Source of the DNA: Marchantia polymorpha subsp. ruderalis
Taxonomy: Eukaryota > Streptophyta > Marchantiopsida > Marchantiales > Marchantiaceae
Length of the DNA stretch: 64,000 nucleotides
Reading direction: 5' to 3'
NCBI GenBank assembly: GCA_037833965.1
Contig: AP031351.1
Coordinates: 30,888,501-30,952,500 of the forward strand
Shown one piece after another: positions 38,440-49,200 of the stretch. The first letter of the stretch is position 1, and every line of letters starts with the position of its first letter. Both the position numbers and the translations under genes were made by a program. The notes under the pieces were generated by a model. That model worked only from the letters and a program-made list of their open reading frames with translations. It made no database searches and was not told where the DNA came from.

Positions 38440-39822
38440 GTCTTTTCTTGTGTCTGCATTCTCTATAGTGTGAATTTTTTTGACAATTGGCATCAAATCC
38501 GAGCTCCTTTTCTTGATAAATTGAGATCCATGAAAGTGGTAGTGGAAGCCTTCATTGCTTGAACTTGTGAGCATCAGAGCACCGAGTGAGGAAGCCTGCG
38601 CAGGGGAGGAAGACGATGGAGTTGATGGATAATAGAAAATTGGATTAGAGTCACTTGGGGTGTAGCAGCTTTGCTGCAAATTTTAGTGTGATCTAACTTG
38701 TAATTTGGAAAATTGGCCGAAAGTTGATTCTCGACATACGGATCCGGAGCATGTAGTCGTTGGTCGTTTGGAGGAGCTGATGGGGTAGTCAGACAAAGAG
38801 GAATTTCGTTAACCGTTTGCCTGGATAATACTGCTTTATGGTGGATCAATGGTCATTTTGGATGTGATGATAAATGTTGCCGATCAACCTCATTTCAAGA
38901 ATGGAAGCTGTTTTTTAGTTTCTATGTGAGTCGGCCTCCGCATGATGAAAATGCTGAAATTTGATCTGATCTACCAACTCACTTCATACTTGTAATTACT
39001 TCCTCCCAACGACTATGATTTACTCATTCCATTTTTGATAATGTTGACTAATTCATTTTCTAATTTTCGAGTTGTCTCTTAATAAATGGCTCTATTGCTT
39101 TTTATTCAGACATGATTGGACTCTTAGTCTCGTTCTGAGAATCCACATCAGGCCCGTCAATTCTCTCCATATTCCAGGTGATTGCTGGAGTTTTCTCTCC
39201 ATAATAATATGTATTTAGCTTGATCATCCTTGTAATTGAGCCACGTCTTATTAGGGCCAGAGTTAAACTTTCACTTGCAGGCCAAAATTATCTCGTCATG
39301 AACTTCTCATAAAGAGCCATAGACCGGGTATCCATATATATATTTTTATTTCTTTGACCAGATGTCATCAGTCTCTCGGAAATGCCTTGTAGTTTTTTTT
39401 GAAGATTGACTCGCATATACTTAAAGTCGAATCTTTGTTGGAAACGGGCATGATCTTTGAAGCTTTACTATTATATTTTTCCTTCAAGATGAGGAGATCA
39501 TAGCTAAAATCTATCTGACTCAAAGTTATTATTTGGAGATCTTGAAAGAATATTGCGTTATTATCACATGAGTAGCACAAGTAAAGTAAACTATCATTTT
39601 AGTTACCTCTATATAGTTTTACTCTATCATATTTTGACTACGGTTTACTTCTAGCTAATTCCAACTTAAAGAGTGATCTTTATTATGTTATTTCAATGGT
39701 TTTATTGCAAAGTAAAGAGTTTGTTTGTTGTTGTTTCCGGATATGTGTTAAAGGGGAAACTATTATGATATATCCAAGTTAAGACGGTGTGTGGGTAACG
39801 CACCCTTTTAACTTGTTTCATA

Positions 39823-40130
39823 CAGCAGAACCTGTCTAAGTTAATTTTGCCGGGACCAACGGTTATGTATTAATTTAGACAGTTTATTAATAAAGAGAGG
39901 TTCTCTGTTGGGGTCATTTGTGGTGGGGCAGTTATCAGCACATTGACTAGAGTCAATGGTTCTGTATGAAACGCTAAAGTCTTGATGTAACAGCGAGACG
40001 TGTTTTGAGATTGAATTATATCGAACTCAAGAGCGTTATGGCGCTGTCGTCAAACCCATAAGCTGCGCTCCAGAGGAAAAAAAATCAAGATGGCTGTCAC
40101 TTATGCTTGAAAGTTGCTTCATTTGTAACA
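39823..40130 (+). mobile_element. Left end of a pogo/Tigger-like element (truncated)
   Basis: It starts TA-CAGCAGAACCTGTCTAAG, the same terminus as the complete element at 57854. The match ends at 40130 and no right terminal repeat is found downstream. Confidence 0.65.
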
Positions 40131-40899
40131 GTTGTATTAATTATTAAAGTCAAAATTAACAAAGACTTGACACCAATATAATAATGATTTACACAGAGGA
40201 TTGAGTTGAAATTTAATGTAAGAATTTGAATCAATTAAATCTTTATTATCAATCAATGAAAAATATATTTTTATTTTTAAATGTATTGAAGTAGATTAAG
40301 TCTAATTTTCAATTTGATGAAACATAGTACTTAATCATCGTGTTTGACTTGTCTCAATGAGAAAACATGTGATTTGGAATATTATATTCAATTCATTGAT
40401 AAATCTTAATTTCTTCATATATTTGTATTGTATATTGTACTGTATAAAACAACACAGAACTCTACGATCAAATAATTGTCTTGATATTTTGAAAGAATTT
40501 GAAATTTCATGCAACATGAATTTAATAAATATTGATCAAAGTATGATGTTTGCTTCCACACATGTCCAATGATTAGGAATGTTTTTTATGACACTTATAT
40601 AAAAAGATGACTTTCTTATTGAGTGATTGAACTGATCTTTCCACTACAACATTTTTATTCGAATACATTATTTTTCATTAATTATAGCTTACATTTGTTT
40701 CACAATGACAATGAGATATAAAATAAACAGTTACAACAACAAAAAACGCAACGATTACACATGTTAATTTTGGAAATTAGAATATATAATTGTGAGCCGA
40801 AACTCCCCACCCTTCAGCGTTTGTAATCTAGGTGGGAGTTCGAGCTCCCAATATCTAACTTTTCAGTTCTCAAATCATGTACTTCAAACCTAGCCTTCG
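40131..40899. other. AT-rich stretch, nothing supported
   Basis: Low-complexity AT-rich sequence with short accidental frames only. Confidence 0.5.
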
Positions 40900-42448
40900 A
40901 AGTGTATTCAAGTGCTTTCTAAGTATATTTCTAATGAGTGCCACCTCGCGAACACGCTGCCTCGTACGAAGTTAGGTGACAGTCATTCCGACAGCGATCT
41001 TCACACACAGGAAACGCTTCGCTGAGACCCCTCCCTTCACCAATCAACTCACTCTCGGCCCTCTCAATACTCTCAACCCTCTCAGCGAGCACTGAGCCCT
41101 CGCCTACACTCTCTCGCTCAGCCTCCCGGCAATCTCTCAGCTTGCACACGGTCCTCCCTCTCAAGATCTCTCTCCACCACCCCCGAATGATCTCTCAGCG
41201 TGCTCTCACACACGGCTCTGCAGCGATCCTCTCGGCCCTCTCACACACTCTCACAGCAAGTACATACACTGTCCACCTTCCCTCGACAGCCCCAGACCCC
41301 ACCAGATTTCTTTCTCAGATTTAACTTTCACATTTCAGTTTCAAATTCAGATTCCGACTGTCAGATTTCAGTCTCAGATTTCACTTCAATTTCAGCTCCC
41401 ATTCACAGATTCGACACTTTGATCTCAGACCCCTTATGAATTTCACTCTCAGATTCGACTTTCCACCCTTGAGAATTCGCTCCCTCCTCTTCGAATTCTC
41501 AACACTCCCCTCCTAATTCTCATCACTTCCTTGCGAAAAATCACTCACATCCACACTCCATCCCTGCGACCGATCCCACCTGCGTCCACACACATTGGCA
41601 CCCCTCAAGATCTCAATTCCAAGGCCGAATTTTCCTTCTCTAAAGTCCAAGGGCCGAGGTACCGACAGGCCGCTTGAATGACGTTCCCGCAATGATGGGT
41701 AACGGCCTGCTTCCCACGCGCGACTTCACGCCGCCGCCGCCGCCACACTTGTACATTCTACATTCATGACCATGCCGACTTCCGCCGGAGGAAATCTTCT
41801 TCCGCGTACCGCCGAAGGTATCCTACGGCCAAAGGCATCCTACCGCCGAAGGCTCTTGACCCGAAGGCCCTCTACCGCCAAAGGCCCTTGCGCCGAAGAC
41901 ACTCTACCGCCAAAAGCACTCTTCCACAGCTTTGCCTATCTATAACAGTAACTCTTGACATTCATAACTAAGTGATCCCTTATCCGTTTCAAGAGTTCTT
42001 GGGCTCGTTGGAACGAGCGTGTTGAGCTCTCTCTATTGAGAGCATAATCAAGTCAAGGCGTTACAAATTGAAAAAAGAAATGCGGGATTTACTCTATCGC
42101 CGAAGGCACTCTACCGCCAAAGGTCCTTGCCCCGAAGGCCGTTGCCCCGAAGGCCCTTCGTCAAAGGACTTGCCTCGAAGGACTTTGCGCCGGAGGCGTT
42201 CTACCGCCGAAGGCACTCTTCCGCACCTTTGCCTATCTACAACAGTCACTTTCGACACTTATAACTCACTGATCCCTTACCCGTTTCAAGAGTCCTTGCG
42301 CTCGTTAGAGCTAGCGTGTCGAGCTCTATCCATCAAGATCCTAGTTAAGTCAAGGCATTACGAATTGAAAAAGTTATGAGAGATTTACTCTATTAGATTT
42401 TTTAAACTTCTCATTTCGAAAAAGAAAAGAAAAACTAGGCTACCACAC
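40900..42448 (-). mobile_element. Degenerate giant-LTR fragments, minus orientation, with tandem unit
   Basis: The right edge ACTAGGCTACCACA matches the complement of the giant-LTR start. Inside, a unit of about 300 bp is present twice (about 41850-42075 and 42090-42400). Each unit has CCGCCGAAGGC palindromes, then TTTGCCTATCTA, ACAACAGT, TGATCCCTTA and GTTTCAAGAGT. The pattern CGCGACTTCACGCCGCC near 41725 recalls the U3 ORF start region. The part 40900-41640 is pyrimidine-rich (CTCTCAGC, CTCTCACAC) and only doubtfully belongs to it. Confidence 0.6.
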
Positions 42449-43174
42449 CTACTAGCCATTACACCAACTCTTAATCTTGCCAAAACTTTCAAAAAACTCC
42501 AAGCATAATTTTGCAAGAGCTTAAATCCAAAATTTTAACTCTTATAAGATTAAAAAAACATGTGAGCGCATTTTTGTGTTCACAATAACATTTCTTATAA
42601 CTCCAATATAGATGACAAAATATCATACAAGCTTTCGAACACGTGAGTTATATTGTTCAACTGCATTGTAAGTTATTTGAGAGAATTTTTGTTTTATTCA
42701 TATTTCATTGTATAAATCAACACTTCTCAAAGTCTTCCACATGCAAATGTAAATAACTACTCAAATGAAAATTGACGTGATGATAGATAGATAGTGTCTT
42801 CTTCCACTAATTTATAGTGAAAATTATAGAAATGGCTGGTTCATTGTCCAGCACTTTCGTTTTCGTGCTGTTATTATTGAAGCATTCTTCGCATATATAA
42901 CGGGACCATAGAGCCTTCAAATTCGTAGATATTTTCGATACTACAAAACAAGCTCCTGTATATATATACATACATACACCAATAAGAATATAATGTATAA
43001 AATAATGCCAAGAAAATATTATTATTTATAGAATGATCATAAAGAAGTGTACTCCTTTATAATGGTCTAATGCAAATAGAGCTACTTCTTGCGTTCAACT
43101 CGTGTTCTAAATTTGACGATAGGCAATGACATTACATACTCTATGATCTAGATCATGAAGTAGGCTTTTTGCAT
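42449..43174. other. Intergenic, downstream of the receptor kinase gene
   Basis: AT-rich sequence without an ORF of note. It would hold the 3' UTR and polyadenylation site of the minus-strand gene; candidate complement of AATAAA-type signals are too common to choose. Confidence 0.5.
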
Positions 43175-46100
43175 TTATGCAAAAAGCTCCATGACATGTG
43201 ATCTGAACTGGTTACTAGATATCAAGGTACGCTCCTCACTTTCATCACCGATGCGAGGTTTCCTATCTTCCATTACATCCCCCAAGCTTGTACTGTTGCC
43301 CCTGAGCTCTTTGACGATTTCCATAGCTACATCCGCATGTTTCATAAACAAGTGCATCACTTGAGACATAGTTGGACGCTTCTTGGGATCGACTTGAAGA
43401 CAAGACAGCGCCGTGTCCAGGACCAGCAAAACCTCTTCTTCATTACATGCTCCTTTGAGGTCCTCATCGACCAGATCCAGCAAATTTCCGTCCTCATACA
43501 AGGCCACAGCCTGCACATCTCACATGTTCATGATAAAGAGCACGATGTATCAGAAGATCAGTTTGCAAGCATCTTTAGTAGATTAACCTCGTACAGGCCA
43601 TGACTAAGTTCGTAAAATTGGTATGTTCTACACAACCAAAGCTGTCAATCACAAGTCAAAGAATTCCATTTTTGTAGTAATAGTAAGATGTTCCACCTAT
43701 ACATGGCCATATTCAATGTATGACAACTTGTATAGGGAGTGAGATATGCTTATGGAGATTCTTTCATCATGTTCACGCAATAGGGAATCTAATTATTGTC
43801 TCCATATTGAGTTTCTATCTACATTTATAATTCACATGTCATTTTAAAGAGTGAAATCAGTTTATTGTTTTCAACATAGGTATCCACTAATTTACCACAG
43901 GGTTTAGGTCAATCTTGGCAGCCAAATCCCACGTTAGTTCTCAGTAACTGAGAACTAACGTGGGATTACTTGAAACCTGGTTTCAAGTTTCAACCTGGTT
44001 AACATAGTTAAAATTACACACATAGCGAGTGACTAGATTGTATTTATCTAGAGAATTGAAGTGGTTAGTCATGGCCCAAACTAGGGTTTCCCATACCTTG
44101 GAGTTATACCACTGTGCGTGAAATTTAGTGCATTTAATGGAACCATCATCGGGGTGGCGGTATATCTAGTAGAAATCATAATCAACTGTGCAACATTATT
44201 CCAAATAAGAAAAGTATAGGTCAGCTAGAATGTGATTAAACATAACTCACCCAGGCTCGAAGATAAATTCGTTCTGCAGTCATCCTATAATTGATGCAAA
44301 GCCTCCCGGAAACAATCTCCAACAGAACAATGCCGAAGCTATAAACGTCCAGTTTCTCCGACACCACGCCCTCTATTGCATACTCCGGTGAGAAGTAGCC
44401 CCTGCGAATGTTCAGCCAGAGAACCAAACTGTCAGTGGCTTGTATTACGGTGCCCGAAGCAAAACTAGATAAGGATAATTTTCCTGGATTGTAAGAATTT
44501 AACAACTTCATCCCTCATATCTGACCTTGTTCCACCGATGTTGACCGTGACTAGAGTGTCGTCTGTGTGAGCGGGTCTGACTAATCCAAAATCAGCAATC
44601 TTTGCATTATAGTCCTTGTCCAGAAGAATGTTCTGAGGTTTGATATCTCTGTGGTGCGAATTGGAGGCGTCAGTACACGTTTATGTGGAGTAATAAAACT
44701 CAAGTGCTACTTAGAGGTATGACTCATGGCTAAAGATAAATACCGTTGCAAAGTGGGTGTGTGAATGACCTCCTTTGGACACAACCTACTCCTCCTACTT
44801 TACAAGCTCTGTTTCACGATAAGAATCAATCTAAACTAATGGTTTCTGGCATACAAATATGAATCGCGTCCAGAATTGTCTGACCTGTGAATCATCTTCG
44901 GCTGCAACTCTTCGTGTAAATAGGCAAGACCACGGGCTATTCCAAAACATATTTTGAACCGCTGTTCCCAACTCAGTACGAAAACTTTATCGAGACCTAG
45001 AAGTGAGTGTGAAGTGGAGTGGACGTCAATAACTATCATCTATGTATCGAACAAAAGTCTATGACATAGATTTCGTTAGAATGTCGCTTATCAAACTACA
45101 TTCCGTCAGGTCACCTCGGCCACAAGAATGAATTGGAACCTATAAATTTCATCAATGGAAACTCTGAATAACAATGCATTTCTAACACACATCAAGTAGG
45201 ATAGAACTTGGAATCCAGAAAGACCGATGGAAAGCGATCCACGATTACAAATTCCAAACACTCCTCTTTCTCTTTGTTTCTGACATGGGCCTGATTCTGG
45301 TGGTGTGTTCCACCTGCATTTTTTACAACTTGTGTAAAATTGCGAAAAGTCGTTTGACAGCACTTTCATGATGAAATGACAGATGAGTTAAGAGGCGTAC
45401 CCCACAATGCCTCTGCAAGGCTCCTATTCTCCGCGAACTCGTAAACTAGCATGCGTTGTTGCTTCTCTCTTACACAACATCCCAGAAGTTGAATAAGATT
45501 TCGGTGTTTGATACCCGTAATGTTCACCATTTCTCTGAAGAATTCGGCTGTATTTTGCTCAGTTGGATTGAGTTTCTTTACAGCTACAATGATTCCGTCT
45601 GCAAGTACCGCCTGTTCAAAGAGACGCAATACCAACCTTAAGTTTCAATACTAAACTAATACTAACCGTAAGTTAGAATCCATTCTAATACTTTGAACGG
45701 TTGTTTTCGAAGCTTCGCATTCCAAAACACTAAGGCTCGTGGGCTTCAGCAGACGAGGGTGACTAATTTATTTTACAGGCCCAACCGTGACTCACTTTTA
45801 TGGTCCTGACTAGTACATTACCTTGTATACAGTACCATAGCCACCTTTTCCCAGTATATTGTCATTCGAGAAATTGCATGTAGCCGTCCTGAGGTCATCG
45901 TAGCTGAAGAACGGTGGCTTTACGTGCTCTTTCTCTAGAGCTGCATAGAGGAAGATCGTTTGCGCTCAGAATCAAAAGAATGGAAATCTTCCTCTTCTTC
46001 TACTTACGAAGCTTAGGTTCGAAGTTGACTTTGCATTCAGTATATGAGTCCTGGTGATTGCGCTAAACATTGCGAGAGAACTAACCTTCCTGTATTTGGT

Positions 46101-46229
46101 GTAGCTCTCGAGTTCGTCTCCGAATTCTGTACAAGAAATATGCAACTAAGGAGGCCATAAACAATAATACCAGTCCAGATACTACGCCCACGATGGCCAA
46201 CGTTGTCGTACTGACGCCGTCATTATTCG
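43175..46229 (-). other. Receptor transmembrane and kinase exons 12-18
   Basis: Exon 12 has the helix [20 protein letters not shown] followed by basic YRIRRR. Kinase landmarks: glycine loop [10 protein letters not shown] (about 853-862), Lys in VAVKK (about 874), Glu in [16 protein letters not shown] catalytic loop (about 969-976, split over exons 15 and 16), DFG (about 989-991) and SPE in place of APE (YFSPEYA). All catalytic residues are present, so it should be an active RD kinase. Residues after about 1115 form a short tail ending MELFA. Confidence 0.88.
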
Positions 46230-49200
46230 CTACAAACAATTCAAATCCAAGGTCGTCATTTTGTGAGATACACAATTGGGCATTCTCAGAGAATCCAGTC
46301 AACAAAGTGTGGATGTTACAAGGCAGGAACTTACTCTGGGGCTCCTGCCAGAAGTTAACGTGCTCGTTTGAACGACATAAATATCTTTCGATCAAACTCG
46401 AACGGTTCCTTTCACGATCAATGCACCAAGGACTGTCTGTGAGCCTGTGATGTTCATAAACAACAAGGCTCAGGTTAGATTCTCTTTTCGTCCTTCTCAA
46501 TCTATCGACCTAAATTCATGAATTTCAAATTCTCCGACTTAAGCTAGAGGCTAGCGCATGGTACGAGCAAAATGTAATCGAAAGGGTACTTGTGAAACCT
46601 ATTTGAAGCTACCAAACATTGCGGGCGTAGGCAAGTGCCCAACCTCGTAAAATGAGCGCTTGAAACTTGTAAATTGAGCGCTTGAAACTTACAAAATGAA
46701 ACCCAGCGGAAATTGTAATGAAATCTGCTGTTCATTAGGTGATGGGATTGGGATTATGCTGTCCAAATCAATCAAATTTGCAGGTACAATCTCCTTGATT
46801 TGATTCCCCTGCAACTTGACCTGCCTAAGAACTGCAGACGCTTCCAAGCTTCTTGCCTTAAGGACACCCTGATACCATGTCGTCAGGTTCAACGTCTCGA
46901 ACTTGTTATTACTCAGATCTCTGCATTGTGTTAGCATCAACTCTTTGAGTACTCGGTTGGAGAGATACAATATAGAAATGAAATGTGGTGCCGTGAGGAG
47001 CTCCTTCTGGACCAGTGACGAAGTACCGAATGCTTATGTTTCACTTGCTATCAAACTGCTATAACAATTACGGTATCTACTAAATTTTGATGACCTTCTA
47101 TAACTGAAATACACATATGGAGAGGTGGACTAATCCTTCATTCGTGAATATAAACCCAAGTCGGTTCAGGAATTCGCTCTCATATATCTCATATATCTCT
47201 CATAGTATAAGAATTTCCTCCTCCCAAATTTTCAAAACTGCAGTTTTAGATCGATTAGTCTTAAAGACATTAAAGATCAGTATAGGTTTACAAGCTATGA
47301 AAATCCAACATCGTCAAATAGAAAACAAAGACATCTTCCTCGAATAAGGATAAGAATATGAAACTCACACCAGTTGAAGTCTGGAACTGTTCCATAAGGT
47401 GCTGGGAACTGTTCCCCTCAAAAGGTTACTGCTCAGATTTCTGTACGTACATATGTGCTCACGTCATTTTAATGTATCGCAACGAAGGCAGTATTCTTCG
47501 CCATAGCAACGAGAATAAACTGACAAATTTCAAGGAGTTTCGAACAGTTGAGTCCCCTGATGAGTTTGACAGGTTAGTAGTTTAACAGACGTTTAGCTTC
47601 ACTTACAGATATTGTAAGCTTGAAAGTTTGTCCAGGTCAAAAGTCAGCTCCCCAGTTAGTCGGTTGCTTGATAGGTCCATATTCTGCAGATTCTTCAGTT
47701 TCTCTATCTCCGTAGGTATCGCTCCGCTGAAGGAATTTCTGCTGAGGTCCCTGTATAACAGATGAGTCACGTAAATAAGAAGGGAGTATGAACTTCATAA
47801 TCGCTTAGAAGGAGGTATAAAGTCACTTTATAGACAGAAACTCCACTTAGGATTACTGGTGTGCGAACAAAATCTGGCTCAGCTTTCTGCTTTCATGGCA
47901 GCATCTTGAGTCAAAAAAGTTAGATGTTTTCTTATGTGAAAAGTACTTCTCCAAACTATGTCTCTGTAATGAAGACATCATCAAGCGACAATGAACTCAG
48001 CTGCTAGCGATAACGATCGCCTATAGATTCCAGTAAGATTTTCTGAGGTTTAATGTAAGAGGAACGGCAAAGTTATCAATAATCACAGGAATTTCACATG
48101 AGTCGAATGACCAGAGTCGTGTGAGGAAAAGAATTAAAAAAAATGTGTAAGTGAAATGTGCTTCACGCAACTATGTGTGTTAGGCAAACATCAGACAGCA
48201 CAGACATTGACCGCATCTGTTTAATGGTGTGCTAACATGAAGATACAGCATCATCACAACCTCACTCGCTGTCTAAACCAAGAGTAATGTTAGGAGAAGA
48301 TGACTGCATCCAAAAAACAGCGTAAATAGTGCAACTTGCAGGTTGAAAAGAGGTTCAGCCAGTGAGTTGACGAGTGAGGAAAGGTTCCCTTTGAGCCTAT
48401 TGTTGGAGAAAGATCTGCAAGGAAGTGGACAAGAAGGTCATCTACTTGATCCTATTCAAAAATAACGCAGAAGTCAGAACTAGAGTGAAACACTAGATGA
48501 GTTCAGCTGGAAAATACTGGATCATCGTCTTGTGTGCCAACGGCTCCATCGAGTACTCCAACTACTTTAGCCATGAATAAATACTCTGCCATCCTGCTTG
48601 GAATGAGCGAAGGTTTAAGATACTTACAGACTTTCCAGATTCTGAGATGCCAACGGCGGAAAGCCTGGAAGTTCACCTTCCAGCTCGTTCCCTCCTAAGT
48701 TCCTGAAGTTCACATAAAAGATGCTTGAGATCACTACGCTAACATTAGCTTCGATTTTCGAATGGATACGTTTGGTTAAACAACTAATTGGAGAAGTTGT
48801 GTAAACTGTTTCAAAATCGATCACGACAGACCTGATGCACCAAAGAATCAATGAGCTTTAATCTATAGAGAACACAAGTCACTGTGGCAATCTTGACGAG
48901 AGCAATGTACAAGTGAGCAGATAAAGTCATCTTTAGGTAGCCAACAATTAGTGACATCAAAATACTTCAGAGTTGCGATTACTTCTTACATTGCTGTTAG
49001 GGTCGTGACATTCCGCAGGGACGCCGGCACGCGACCACGAAATGAATTGTTAGACAAATCCAAAATGGTCAGACGATCCAACTGTCCAAAATCTGTGGGC
49101 AAATTTCCGCCCACGCCTCTGCTCGTAATATTTCTGCAAAAGCGTAGAGTTCGTCTCAGTTGATTTACCTCGTGCACTTCCGCTTAGCATAAGTTTTTTC

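Larger units (their letters stand above)
38086..40130 (+). repeat. 2-kb dispersed repeat, copy A
   Basis: It is about 95 percent alike by eye with 56132-58152. It begins near ATTATGAAAAATCTGAAG and ends at CATTTGTAACAG. Contents: a decayed copia-like LTR end (about 38200-38484, closing TTGACA) followed by a tRNA-iMet-like primer string TTGGCATCAAATCCGAGC; an antisense frame shared with copy B; then the left 300 bp of a pogo-like transposon starting at 39823. A 22-base inverted duplication (38398-38439) is private to this copy. Confidence 0.8.

Noticed and set aside
44836-44885. Reading [11 protein letters not shown] after the catalytic His-Arg, suggesting a broken kinase
   Set aside because: This is intron read-through. 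Splicing from 44885 to 44648 restores HRDIKPQN.
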